Under the pieces are notes generated by a model. It searched no databases, was not told where the DNA came from, and worked only from the letters and a program-made list of their open reading frames with translations. A stretch of DNA of 64,000 nucleotides from Nocardioides lacusdianchii (GTDB taxonomy: Bacteria; Actinomycetota; Actinomycetes; Propionibacteriales; Nocardioidaceae), in assembly GCF_020102855.1 (NCBI RefSeq), contig NZ_JADHZD010000011.1:1-64000 (forward strand). The letters run 5' to 3'. Below are positions 34,982-43,609 of this stretch, piece by piece. Position numbers and translations under genes: made by a program. Position 1 is the first letter of the stretch. Every line of letters begins with the position of its first letter.

Positions 34982-35734
34982 ATGCCGCAGCCCTCTGCCA
35001 GCTCCTCCGCCAGCGAGCGTCGCCAGTCCGTGCGGACCGGCGTGGTCTGGGACGGCGTACGCCGCGTGCTCGACGCGCCCGGCGCCTTCCCCGACAAGCA
35101 GGCGCGGATCGTCGACGTCGGCGGAGGCACCGGCGGCTTCGCCGTGCCGCTGGCCGAGCTCGGCCACGCCGTCCAGGTCATCGACCCCAGCCCCGACGCG
35201 TTGGCCTCGCTCGACCGTCGCGCCCGCGAGCGGGGTGTCGCCGACCGGGTCGCCGGGCAGCAGGGCGACCTCGCCGACCTGGCCGGCCTGGTCGCGGACG
35301 CCGACCTGGTCCTGTGCCACGGCGTGCTCGAGATGGTCGACGACCCGGCGGGCTCCCTCGCGGCGATCGCGGGTGTGCTGCGTCCCGGGGGTCACCTCAG
35401 CCTGCTGGTCGCCCAGCGCCACGCTGCCGTCGTGGCACGCGCGATGGCCGGTCACTTCCAGGCCGCCCGCGAGCTCCTCGACGGCGATGCTGCGTCCGCC
35501 GGTCGGAGCGGGCACCGCTTCACCCACGACGAGGTCGTCGACCTCCTCGTCGGGGCCGGCCTCCAGCCGTCCGTCGTCCAGGCCGTGCGCGTCTTCGCCG
35601 ACCTCGTCCCCGGCAGCCTCCTCGACCTCGAGCCGGGCGCGACCGCGGCGCTGGTCGAGCTCGAGCAGGCCGTGGCCACCCGCCCTGAATACCTCCCCCT
35701 CGCCGCACAGCTGCACGTCATCGCCACGCGCTGA
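34982..35734 (+). CDS. SAM-dependent methyltransferase
   Basis: The 250-residue protein has a class I methyltransferase fold: motif I IVDVGGGTGGFAVPLAELGH at about 41-60, the acidic residue of VIDPSPDAL, and LVLCHGVLEMVDDP near 110. The substrate is unknown; it resembles the methyltransferase often next to dinB in actinobacteria. Its ATG is preceded by TAGGGT at seven bases. A gap of 21 bases separates it from dinB, so the two are probably co-transcribed. Confidence 0.8.
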   Translation: MPQPSASSSASERRQSVRTGVVWDGVRRVLDAPGAFPDKQARIVDVGGGTGGFAVPLAELGHAVQVIDPSPDALASLDRRARERGVADRVAGQQGDLADLAGLVADADLVLCHGVLEMVDDPAGSLAAIAGVLRPGGHLSLLVAQRHAAVVARAMAGHFQAARELLDGDAASAGRSGHRFTHDEVVDLLVGAGLQPSVVQAVRVFADLVPGSLLDLEPGATAALVELEQAVATRPEYLPLAAQLHVIATR

Positions 35735-35755
35735 TCCCGCTGCCGGGGGCTGCCG

Positions 35756-36934
35756 GTGACCGACACCCCGCTCCTGCACGTCGACATGGATGCGTTCTAC
35801 GCCTCCGTGGCGCTCCGCGAGCGCCCCGACCTCGTGGACCAGCCCGTCGTCGTCGGTGGCAGCGGGCGCGGCGTGGTGCTGGCCGCCAACTACGTGGCCC
35901 GCCGCTACGGCGTCCGCTCGGCGCTGCCGATGGCCCGCGTACGCCACCTGTGCCCGCACGTCGTGGTGCTCGCCCCCGACTACGCGACCTTCACGAGCGT
36001 CTCGGCCTCGGTGATGGAGACCTTCCGCGAGGTCACGCCCCTGGTGGAGGCGTTGTCGCTCGACGAGGCGTTCCTCGACGTGCGCGGGTCCGCACGGCGC
36101 CTCGGCACGCCACGCCAGATCGCCGAGCGGCTGCGCTCGGTGATCCACGACGAGCAGGGGATCACCTGCTCGGTCGGCATCGCGGCGTCGGTGTCGGTGG
36201 CGAAGGTCGCCAGTCGGCGCGCCAAGCCCGACGGGATCGTCGTGGTGCCACCGGCCGAGGTCACCTCCTTCCTCCACCCGCTCGACGTCGGCGATCTCTA
36301 CGGCGTGGGGGAGAAGACCCAGGCGCTGCTGCACCGGTTCGGCCTCCTCACCGTCGGCGACGTGGCCCACACGCCGCTGGCGTCCCTCCAGTGCGCCGTG
36401 GGCGTGCACCTCGGGCGCCAGCTCCACCATCTCGCCTGGGGCACCGACCGCGGCGAGCTCACCGTCCGCTCCGGGCCCTACGAGCCGCAGCGCTCGATGG
36501 GCGCCGACGAGACCTTCGCCCGCGACACCGACGACCGGGACGTGGTCGTGCGAGAGCTCCTGCGGCTGTCGGCGCGGGTGGCCGGTCGGATGCGCTCGGC
36601 CGAGGTGGCCGGGCGCACGGTCACCCTCAAGGTCCGCTTCTCCGACTTCACCACCATCACCCGCTCGCGCACGCTGGCGGAGGCCACCGACGTGACCGTC
36701 GAGATCCACCGCGCGGTCACCCGGCTCTACGACGCGCTCGGCCTCCAGCGCGCCCGCCTGCGCCTGGTCGGCGTACGCGTGGAGGGGCTGGTGCCACGCG
36801 CCACGGTCCACCACCAGTTGGCGCTCGGGGAGCCTGATCGGGGGTGGGCGGAGGCCGACCGCGCGGTCGACCGGGCGACGCGCCGCTTCGGCGCTGCTGC
36901 GGTCCGTCCGGCGAGCCTCGTCCGTCGGGACTGA
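35756..36934 (+). CDS. dinB: DNA polymerase IV
   Basis: The 392-residue Y-family polymerase copies damaged templates. The palm residues are Asp10 and Asp12 (LLHVDMDAFYASV) and Asp103-Glu104 (SLDEAFLD). The helix-hairpin-helix thumb (LYGVGEKTQALLHRFGLLTVGDVA) and little-finger domain are complete. No clear C-terminal beta-clamp motif (QLxLF-like) is visible in the last residues, which is worth noting. Its position behind the SOS-boxed genes suggests damage induction. Confidence 0.92.
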   Translation: MTDTPLLHVDMDAFYASVALRERPDLVDQPVVVGGSGRGVVLAANYVARRYGVRSALPMARVRHLCPHVVVLAPDYATFTSVSASVMETFREVTPLVEALSLDEAFLDVRGSARRLGTPRQIAERLRSVIHDEQGITCSVGIAASVSVAKVASRRAKPDGIVVVPPAEVTSFLHPLDVGDLYGVGEKTQALLHRFGLLTVGDVAHTPLASLQCAVGVHLGRQLHHLAWGTDRGELTVRSGPYEPQRSMGADETFARDTDDRDVVVRELLRLSARVAGRMRSAEVAGRTVTLKVRFSDFTTITRSRTLAEATDVTVEIHRAVTRLYDALGLQRARLRLVGVRVEGLVPRATVHHQLALGEPDRGWAEADRAVDRATRRFGAAAVRPASLVRRD

Positions 36935-37061
36935 CCCTGTGGTGGTGCCGCAGGGGACCCGTACGGGTGGTTCCCGTGCCCGGGTCGGGGGAATTTCACC
37001 ATCACGCCTACCGTAGGTGCAGGACCGTGCCTAGACTTGAGGCACGAGGTGAGGAGGAACC

Positions 37062-37508
37062 GTGGAGCTCTCCGAGGAAGAACTGCGACTGCTCGAGCAG
37101 ATGGAGCGCGCGCTCGTCGAAGAGGACCCCAAGTTCGCCTCGACCCTGCGTGGCACCTCGTTCCAGCGCGCCGCCCGTCGCCGCATGGTGCTCGGCGGTG
37201 GCATCCTCATCGTCGGCGTCGGTGCGCTCATCGGTGCCGTGCTCCTGGGTGACAACCCGCTGGTCCGCACCGGCCTGGGTGTCCTGGGCTTCGTCGTGAT
37301 GCTCGGCGGCGCGATCCTGGCGTTGACCTCGGCCCGCAACCCCGGCCACCCGGCACCCAAGGTGCGCGCCGCCGGCAAGAGCGGTTTCGGCGTCGTCGAC
37401 GGCGGTCGTCAGCACCGTCCCGGTCGTGCGGGCCGCCAGCGCTCCGGCGCTCCGTTCATGGAGCGCATGGAGGAGCGGTGGCGCCGCCGCCGCGAACGCG
37501 GCTTCTGA
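37062..37508 (+). CDS. DUF3040 family membrane protein
   Basis: The 148-residue protein has the DUF3040 start MELSEEELRLLEQMERAL, two membrane helices at about 43-63 and 66-87, and a basic C-terminal tail. The function is unknown; the family is usual near the actinobacterial dcw cluster. The GTG has GAGGAGGAA just upstream. A GTGCCT/AGGCAC inverted repeat at 37027-37045 overlaps a possible -10 (TAGACT, 37032-37037). Confidence 0.85.
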   Translation: MELSEEELRLLEQMERALVEEDPKFASTLRGTSFQRAARRRMVLGGGILIVGVGALIGAVLLGDNPLVRTGLGVLGFVVMLGGAILALTSARNPGHPAPKVRAAGKSGFGVVDGGRQHRPGRAGRQRSGAPFMERMEERWRRRRERGF

Positions 37509-37518
37509 GCCCTCGCCT

Positions 37519-37740
37519 CACTGACCGGGCACTTCGTCGCGCTGACGCGCACTGACCGGGCACGTCCTCGCGCTGACGCGCACTGACCGGGCACTTCCTC
37601 GCACCCACAGCGGGGCCTCGAGCCTGACGAACTGCCCGGTCGGTAACTCCCAGCGCGAGCAACTGCCCGCTCGGTATCTCCCAACGCGAGGAAGTGCCCA
37701 CTCGGCATGTTCCAGCGCGAGGAAGTGCCCGCTCAGCCGA
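37519..37740. repeat. 31-bp tandem repeats in two opposing arrays
   Basis: Three direct copies with an exact 31-base period start at 37519, 37550 and 37581 (core CTGACCGGGCACTTCCTCGC). Four copies of the reverse complement, also with a 31-base period, follow from 37631, 37662, 37693 and 37724 (core GCGAGGAAGTGCCCGCTCGG). The arrays face each other across a 28-base centre and can form long hairpins. They fill the gap between two convergent genes and include the stop codon of the transglutaminase gene. Confidence 0.85.
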
Positions 37741-40111
37741 CGAGCTCGTCGACCGTCCGGCTGGTCTCGTGGTCCGGGGTCTCGGTCTGGGCAGCCCCTG
37801 CGCGGCCGCGTGGACGCCAGGTCGTACGTCGTCCCACGACTGAGGCCGGCCACCACGACGCCCGACGGACCTCGCGCGGCGTCACGCCGGCGACCAGCGC
37901 CTGCTCGACCAGGTCTGCGTCGTGGGCGTGCTGGGCGGCGGTGAAGGACTCCGGGTCGCGGGCGTAGCGGCTGCGCTCGAGCGCGACGACGAGCCGGTCG
38001 AGCGCGTACGCCGCCTCGGGGGCCTGGTCGCGCCCGCGACGGGGCCGGTCCGGGCGGACGCCGTCGGTCTCCGGGGCGGCGAGCAGGCGGCCCAGCCAGT
38101 CGCCGACGCGACGGGGTGAGCGGCCCACGGGCCAGGCCTGGCCGAGGTCGCGGGCGACGTCGCGCAGCTCGACCCAGAGGTCCTCGATGTCACCGTCGAG
38201 CCGGCGCCGGCGGCGGGCTCCGCGCACCAGGCGCGGGGTGAGCAGCAACAGGGCCAGCAGGGCCACGCCCAGCACGGACGCGATGATCGGCACCCACGGG
38301 ATCGAGGTGGTGTCGGGGTCGGCCGCGCCCGTGTCGGCGCTGGGCTCGTCGCCGCGCTCGGGGAGGAGCTCGGTGGAGCGGCTCGCGCTCGGGGTGGGGC
38401 TTTCGGTGACGGCCTCGAACTCGGCCTCGGTGTAGGCCGGCGTCTGGGTGGCTCGGGCCTGCGGCGTGGGCTCGAAGCGCACCCATCCCGAGCCGGGGAA
38501 GTAGAGCTCGGGCCACGCGTGGAGGTCGTGGGAGGAGAACTCCCACGCGCCGTTGGTGGACCGCTCCGGGGCGAGGAAACCGACGGCGACACGGCTCGGG
38601 ATGCCGACGACGCGGGACATGATGGCCATCGAGGCGGCGAACTGCTCGCAGTAGCCGACGCGGTCCTCGAGCAGGAAGGCCCGCAGGTCCGCACCGCCGC
38701 TCCCGGCCGACTCGGCCTGCGCGACGTCGTAGCGGAAGCCGCCGTCCGTTCGGAACCACTGCTGGAGCAGCTGCGCCTTCTGGAAGCGGGTCGGTGCGTC
38801 GGCGGTCACGGTCGCGGCGAGGCGGCGGATCTCGTTGTTGAGTGACGACGGCACGTCGGTGTAGATACCCGCGACGCTGCCTGCTCCCGAGACGGCATCG
38901 TTCATGGCCTGGGCGTCGTAGTCGAGCTCGACGCCGGTGAAGTCGTAGGTCCGGTCGGCAGTGGTGACCCCGTCGCGGGCGCCGATGAAGTCCCGTGTGC
39001 CGACGTCGTAGCGCCAGTCCGTGCCGGCCGCGATGCGGCTCACCTGGGCTGTCGTGGGAAGCCAGGTGGACGCGAAGTCCGGCCCGACGCGCACGTCGTA
39101 CTTGTATTCCTTGCGAGGCAGGCTGGCGTTGACTCCGTCCAATGGGGGAAGGGCGCCAGTGGCGGTCTGGGTGTCGGGGATCTCGCGGTCGCCCGGGGTC
39201 CACGAGGAGCCGTTGAAGCGCGTCAGCACCGACAGGCGGAGGTAGGTCGGTCGCGGGCCCGCGGTGGTCACCCACAGCAGCGGGATGTCCTGGCCGCGGC
39301 TCAGGTCGCGACGCAGGTCCACCATGGGGTCCTGCACCTCGACCTCACGGGTGCCAGGCCCGTTGCCGTCGAAGACGCTCATGCTCATCGTCGGCACGGC
39401 CGCCGGCACGACCACGGCCAGCGCGATGGCGGCGGCACCGAGCGCGACGGCGGTGTTGCCGATCGCGCCCGTGCGGACCGAGAAGGACGACCGGTCCGCA
39501 TCAGGCGATCGGCCCCAGCTGGTGACGTGGTCGCTGTGCTGGAGGAAGACGAGGGTGAGGAAGAGGGCCGCGATCGCGGCGAAGATCCACCACGAGACTG
39601 CCTCGCCCGTGACGGCCACCGGAAGGGTGTACGCCGCCAGCAGCACGAGCCCGGCCACCGGTGCCCGGCGCAGGGTGCAGGCGATGACGTCGACGAGGAG
39701 CACGATGAGCGTGCCGCCGATGAGCAGCAGGGGGTGCACCGGCGGCACCCCGAGCTGGACGGGTGCGGCGTAGCTGCGCGAGCTCTCCAGCGCGCCGTCG
39801 AGGGCGAGGAGGAAGGCGTCGACGTTGCCGGGCGTCGGCAGGGGGGAGCCCGTGGTGGTGCCGAGCACGAGCAGCGCGCCCAGCACGACCTGCGCGGCGA
39901 CGATCGCCGCGGCGGGGAGTCGCGCCCACCGGGCGAGGGCGCCGCCTCCGGAGAGGACGACGCCGATCATCAGCAGCGGGATGCCGACGCGGGCGAAGCC
40001 GGCGGTCAGCACGCTCCACGACAGCACGGTGACCCAGGCGGCCAGGAGGGCGATCCCCGCGATCCGGAGCTGGTGCGGCAGCGTGCTCCACGACGAACTC
40101 GTCGGGCTCAT
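37733..40111 (-). CDS. TgpA-type membrane transglutaminase
   Basis: The 792-residue protein has about six N-terminal membrane helices (residues 15-230) and an extracellular transglutaminase-like core. The catalytic Cys is in RVGYCEQFAASMA and the His in SSHDLHAWPELYF. One more helix lies near 600, followed by a cytoplasmic DUF4129-like tail. Its function is probably protease- or crosslinking-related, as in the MoxR/DUF58/TgpA set. The ATG overlaps the DUF58 stop by four bases. Its last codons lie in the 31-bp repeat array, an unusual ending. Confidence 0.85.
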   Translation of the reverse strand: MSPTSSSWSTLPHQLRIAGIALLAAWVTVLSWSVLTAGFARVGIPLLMIGVVLSGGGALARWARLPAAAIVAAQVVLGALLVLGTTTGSPLPTPGNVDAFLLALDGALESSRSYAAPVQLGVPPVHPLLLIGGTLIVLLVDVIACTLRRAPVAGLVLLAAYTLPVAVTGEAVSWWIFAAIAALFLTLVFLQHSDHVTSWGRSPDADRSSFSVRTGAIGNTAVALGAAAIALAVVVPAAVPTMSMSVFDGNGPGTREVEVQDPMVDLRRDLSRGQDIPLLWVTTAGPRPTYLRLSVLTRFNGSSWTPGDREIPDTQTATGALPPLDGVNASLPRKEYKYDVRVGPDFASTWLPTTAQVSRIAAGTDWRYDVGTRDFIGARDGVTTADRTYDFTGVELDYDAQAMNDAVSGAGSVAGIYTDVPSSLNNEIRRLAATVTADAPTRFQKAQLLQQWFRTDGGFRYDVAQAESAGSGGADLRAFLLEDRVGYCEQFAASMAIMSRVVGIPSRVAVGFLAPERSTNGAWEFSSHDLHAWPELYFPGSGWVRFEPTPQARATQTPAYTEAEFEAVTESPTPSASRSTELLPERGDEPSADTGAADPDTTSIPWVPIIASVLGVALLALLLLTPRLVRGARRRRRLDGDIEDLWVELRDVARDLGQAWPVGRSPRRVGDWLGRLLAAPETDGVRPDRPRRGRDQAPEAAYALDRLVVALERSRYARDPESFTAAQHAHDADLVEQALVAGVTPREVRRASWWPASVVGRRTTWRPRGRAGAAQTETPDHETSRTVDELVG

Positions 40112-41376
40112 CGGGCGACTCCTGTCGGTGCGACGGCGCGGCTCTGCATCATCCCGAGCTCCTGCCACGAGGTGTCGAGGCGGTCGCGCGGGCCGAGGGT
40201 GACCGAGCGCCACCCGCTGGCGGTGAGGTGGGTGGTCGCCCCGACGCCGGGCTGCACGGGCAGGTGGGGCGCCCAGGCGTCGACGTCGAGCGCGATGGCC
40301 AGGCTCGACGACGCGTGGTGCTGGAGGCGGCGCAGGAACGGCAGGTCGCGCTCGCCGAGGCCGCCGAAGACGCCGATGGTGAGCCCCCCGTGGCCGGGCT
40401 CGGCGAGCCACTGGGTGTCGGGGGCGGGGGAGTGGTCGAGCTGCACGACCGCCAGCGCCTCGAGCAGCGGGATCGTGCTGGCCTCCGCGGTCTGGGAGTG
40501 CCACTGCGTCTCGCGGCTGTCGCCGGACGCGGTCACCAGCCGGACTGTGTAGCCGTGGTGGGCGAGGTGCACCGCGATGGAGGCGGCGGCGGACACGGCC
40601 CCCTCCAGCGAGCTCGCCGCGCCCTGACCACGGTGCGAGGTGCCGCGGTTGTCGAGGAAGACCGTCGCCCGCGACTGCCAGGGCTGCTCCTCGCGACGCA
40701 CCATCAGCTCGCCGGTGCGCGCCGAGCTGCGCCAGTGCACGCGTCGCAGGTCGTCGCCGCGGCGGTACTCGCGGACGGTGACGTCCTCGGCGCTGCCGGT
40801 CGCGAAGGCACGCGGACGGTTGTCGCCCGAGCCCGTCCACGCGCCCCCCATCGGGATGCTGGGCAGCGGGATGGTGCGCGGGGTGACGGTGAGGCGGGTG
40901 GTGGCGTGGAACGTGCGCCCGAGCTCGACGAGGCCGAACGGGTCGGTCACCCGCACCGACATCGGACCGATGTCGAACTGGCCGCGCAGCTCCGAGCGGA
41001 CCTGGTAGGTCGCGTGGCGGCGCCAGCCGTGGCCCAGACCCTCGAGCACGAAGCGCGGCCGGGTGCCGAGGACGTAGGGGAGCCGCTCCTCGAGCAGCAG
41101 CACTCCCGTGGGGGTGCGCGACTCGTTGGCGACGGTGAGCTCGACGGTCGCGGGCTGGCCGGCGACGACGAGCTGGGGGGAGACCGTGCGGACCAGCGCC
41201 AGCCGGTAGCGCGAGCGCCCGACCCACCACGCGGTCAGCAGGGGCAGGACGGCGACCAAGACGCCGATGCGGACGACGGAGGAGTGACCGACCACGATCG
41301 CCGCCACGATCGTGGCGGTGCCGGCGGCCAGGAACGCCCGTCCGCGGACGGTCAGGGCAGCGAGCGCCTCACGCAC
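40108..41376 (-). CDS. DUF58 family protein
   Basis: The 422-residue protein has two N-terminal membrane helices and the DUF58 core. That core includes REYRRGDDLRRVHWRSSARTGELMVRREE, a von Willebrand-like region whose partners are MoxR ATPases. Its GTG start overlaps the moxR end by eight bases and its stop overlaps the transglutaminase start, so the three are one operon. Confidence 0.85.
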   Translation of the reverse strand: MREALAALTVRGRAFLAAGTATIVAAIVVGHSSVVRIGVLVAVLPLLTAWWVGRSRYRLALVRTVSPQLVVAGQPATVELTVANESRTPTGVLLLEERLPYVLGTRPRFVLEGLGHGWRRHATYQVRSELRGQFDIGPMSVRVTDPFGLVELGRTFHATTRLTVTPRTIPLPSIPMGGAWTGSGDNRPRAFATGSAEDVTVREYRRGDDLRRVHWRSSARTGELMVRREEQPWQSRATVFLDNRGTSHRGQGAASSLEGAVSAAASIAVHLAHHGYTVRLVTASGDSRETQWHSQTAEASTIPLLEALAVVQLDHSPAPDTQWLAEPGHGGLTIGVFGGLGERDLPFLRRLQHHASSSLAIALDVDAWAPHLPVQPGVGATTHLTASGWRSVTLGPRDRLDTSWQELGMMQSRAVAPTGVAR

Positions 41377-42361
41377 GGCTGGTGGCGTCGGGGACGGGGA
41401 CCGACTCGATGATCCCCGACAGGATCGCCGCCGTGGTGCGCCCGCTCATCGTCGCCTCGACGTTGGGGAGCAGGCGGTGCGAGAGCACCGGCGAGGTGAT
41501 CCCGTGGATGTCGTCGGGCAGGACGTAGTCGCGCCCCTGCGTCGCCGCGACGGCCTTGGCGGCGCGCACCAGGTGGAGCGTGGCGCGCGGTGAGGCACCG
41601 AGGTGGAGGTCGTTGCTCACGCGGGTCGCGGTGGTCAGCGCGACGGCGTAGCGGTGGACGGCCGAGGAGACGTGGACCCGGCCGACGATCTCGATCACCT
41701 TGCGCAGCTCCCCGGCGTCGGTGACCGGCTCGAGGTCGTCGAGCGGGTTGTGGGCGGTGTGCCCCTCGAGCATCGCGATCTCGGCGGCCTCGACGGGGTA
41801 GCCGACCGACACCCGCGCCATGAAGCGGTCGCGCTGGGCCTCGGGGAGGGCGTAGGTGCCCTCCATCTCGATGGGGTTCTGGGTGGCGATGACCATGAAC
41901 GGCTTCTCGAGCATGTAGGTCGCGTTGTCGACGGTGACCTGGCGCTCCTCCATCGCCTCGAGCAGCGCGGACTGCGTCTTGGGGGAGGCGCGGTTGATCT
42001 CGTCGCCGACCACGATGTTGGCGAACACGCCACCGGGGCGGAACTCGAACTCGCGGGTGTTCTGGTTGAAGACCGAGACGCCGGTGACGTCGGAGGGCAG
42101 CAGGTCCGGGGTGAACTGGATGCGCCGCACCGAGCAGTCGATGCTGCGCGCCAGCGCCTTGCTCAGCTGGGTCTTGCCCACGCCCGGGACGTCCTCGATG
42201 AGGAGGTGGCCCTCGGCGAGCAGGACGACGAGGGCGGCGTTGACGACGTCGGGCTTCCCCGCGATCACGCGCTCGATGTTCTGGCGTACGGCGCCGGTCA
42301 CCCGGCGCACTGTGTCCAGGTCAGGTGCCTGCCCGGTTGCCCCAGTGCTCACGTCGTGCAT
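41369..42361 (-). CDS. moxR: MoxR-family AAA+ ATPase
   Basis: The 330-residue ATPase probably acts as a chaperone for a DUF58-containing complex. Walker A is EDVPGVGKTQ at residues 56-65, Walker B is VVGDEINRASP, and sensor 1 is VIATQNP. The length is typical. I start at the ATG at 42361, followed three codons later by a GTG that is also possible. A 24-bp palindrome lies 23-46 bases upstream. Confidence 0.9.
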   Translation of the reverse strand: MHDVSTGATGQAPDLDTVRRVTGAVRQNIERVIAGKPDVVNAALVVLLAEGHLLIEDVPGVGKTQLSKALARSIDCSVRRIQFTPDLLPSDVTGVSVFNQNTREFEFRPGGVFANIVVGDEINRASPKTQSALLEAMEERQVTVDNATYMLEKPFMVIATQNPIEMEGTYALPEAQRDRFMARVSVGYPVEAAEIAMLEGHTAHNPLDDLEPVTDAGELRKVIEIVGRVHVSSAVHRYAVALTTATRVSNDLHLGASPRATLHLVRAAKAVAATQGRDYVLPDDIHGITSPVLSHRLLPNVEATMSGRTTAAILSGIIESVPVPDATSRA

Positions 42362-42383
42362 CCCCTCGTTCGGTCGCCACCAC

Positions 42384-42407
42384 GGTATGTGGTGCGCGCA
42401 ACATACC
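42384..42407. promoter_or_regulatory. Palindrome GGTATGT-N10-ACATACC upstream of moxR
   Basis: GGTATGT (42384-42390) and ACATACC (42401-42407) are exact reverse complements separated by ten bases. The position, 23-46 bases before the moxR start, suits an operator. The stretch from 42408 to 42644 shows no gene or clear signal. Confidence 0.5.
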
Positions 42408-42644
42408 CGTCCACAGCGACGGCTCACGGGGGTCGCACCCCGGTTTCCCCACTTCCCACCACCCGGCGCGGCCACCTTCCCCCACCGGCGCTCCACCGGG
42501 GCTGCCAGGACGCTCGGAACCGGCCGATCTGAGCGTGGAAGTGCCGTGCCGCACGCTCCGCGCCGCCAGGCGTACGCCGACCGCCCGCCGTGGCGACGAG
42601 CCGGGAAATCGCCGAAATTCCCGCGTGGGACACGCTCGATCTGG

Positions 42645-42690
42645 TTGACGGTGGAGCGAAGTGGAGTACTGTGGTGCGAAGTGGGGGACA
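42645..42690 (+). promoter_or_regulatory. mraZ promoter with four MraZ boxes
   Basis: TTGACG (42645-42650) and TACTGT (42667-42672, spacing 16) form the dcw promoter. Four direct repeats with a ten-base period start at 42651, 42661, 42671 and 42681, each GTGG followed by G, A or T and then G. This matches the tandem GTGG/TGGG boxes recognised by MraZ. They overlap the spacer and -10, so MraZ would repress its own operon. Confidence 0.85.
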
Positions 42691-42726
42691 GGGTCGATCT
42701 GCCCGCCGAGCAAGGGGAGGTGCCGG

Positions 42727-43155
42727 ATGTTCTTCGGCACCTACACGCCCAAGCTCGACGAGAAGGGCCGGCTCTTCCTCCCGGCGAAGTTCAGGGACGA
42801 GCTGACGGAGGGACTCGTGGTGACCAGGGGGCAGGAGCGCTGCCTCACTGTCTGGTCGCTGGAGGACTTCGGCCGGCTCACCGATCGGCTCCGCGAGGCG
42901 CCGGTCACGCAGAAGAACACCCGTGACTACGTCCGCATGCTGTTCGCCGCCGCCAGCCAGGAGGTGCCGGACAAGCAGGGACGCATCAACATCCCGGCTC
43001 CCCTGCGGGAGTACGCCTCGCTCCGCAAGGAGTGCGTCGTCATCGGGTCGATGAACCGGATCGAGATCTGGGACCCGACCGCGTGGGCGACCTACTCCGA
43101 GGAGCAGGAGCAGAAGTTCTCCGAGCTCAGCGACGAGGTCTTCCCCGGCATCTGA
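42727..43155 (+). CDS. mraZ: Transcriptional regulator MraZ
   Basis: The 142-residue protein consists of two SpoVT/AbrB-like domains, each with the family core: [18 protein letters not shown] near residues 10-27 and [18 protein letters not shown] near 80-97. MraZ rings bind the boxes found 40-80 bases upstream and repress the dcw genes. The ATG at 42727 is chosen for GGGGAGG just upstream; an earlier in-frame GTG at 42661 would lie inside the boxes. Confidence 0.95.
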   Translation: MFFGTYTPKLDEKGRLFLPAKFRDELTEGLVVTRGQERCLTVWSLEDFGRLTDRLREAPVTQKNTRDYVRMLFAAASQEVPDKQGRINIPAPLREYASLRKECVVIGSMNRIEIWDPTAWATYSEEQEQKFSELSDEVFPGI

Positions 43156-43220
43156 GCAGCACCAGCACCAGCCAGCAGCACCGCACCTCCAACTCCACAG
43201 CTGACGTCGCGACCCGTATC

Positions 43221-43347
43221 ACCAGGTCTCGAGCCCGCTCCCTCGCGTGGCCATCTGGGGCACTTCCCCGGCACCAGAGGGCCTCCCCAAAGCAGGGAGC
43301 GGGCAGGGACCTGGTGCGGCGGCTCGCCCCGTGCCACACGGCGGGGA
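43221..43347 (+). other. Structured region between mraZ and the small ORF
   Basis: ACCAGGTCTC and GCCCGCTCCCT (43221-43243) pair with AGGGAGCGGGC and GGGACCTGGT (43294-43315), about 21 base pairs with one G-U and a small internal loop. The 50-base loop holds a further GGGG/CCCC hairpin (43257-43269). A second hairpin around 43327-43347 pairs CCCCG with CGGGG. It could attenuate transcription into rsmH or stabilise an RNA end; no known family is recognised. Confidence 0.5.
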
Positions 43348-43446
43348 GTGTCAGCCGCACCGCCAATGTCGGCACTCCCGTCAGCACCCGCAGCACCCGT
43401 CAGCCAGCACGCACCAGCACCACCGAGCACCAGTGGGGTCGAGACC

Positions 43447-43605
43447 ATGAGCAGCACCCAGCCCTTGGGACGCACCGCGGCGGCACCGCTGCGGGTGCGC
43501 GACCAGGCGCGCGAGGCGGCTGCCCTGATCGCGTTCTCGGCGGCCACGGCCTCCTGCCTCGCGGTGGCACTGCTGGTGCTCACCCACCTGGGCTCCCAGG
43601 GCTGA
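43447..43605 (+). CDS. Small membrane protein in the mraZ-rsmH gap, unknown function
   Basis: A 52-residue frame starts at an ATG, has one hydrophobic helix at about residues 26-47 ([20 protein letters not shown]) and stops four bases before rsmH. An upstream start at 43348 would add 33 low-complexity residues. The single-helix layout and position in the dcw operon suggest a real small protein, but I do not recognise the family. Confidence 0.55.
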   Translation: MSSTQPLGRTAAAPLRVRDQAREAAALIAFSAATASCLAVALLVLTHLGSQG

Positions 43606-43609
43606 CCCG

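Noticed and set aside
34982-36934. Treating the whole DUF6504-to-dinB group as strictly SOS-controlled
   Set aside because: An internal TAGGGT element seven bases before the methyltransferase start could drive the last two genes independently, so only the first two are clearly behind the SOS box.
37519-37740. Regular 31-base repeats as a CRISPR array
   Set aside because: The copies are contiguous with no unique spacers, they occur in both orientations, and no cas genes are nearby.
40112-41230. Extension of the transglutaminase frame through the DUF58 gene
   Set aside because: The frame merely stays open; the ATG at 40111 with its four-base overlap and the first membrane helix mark the true start.
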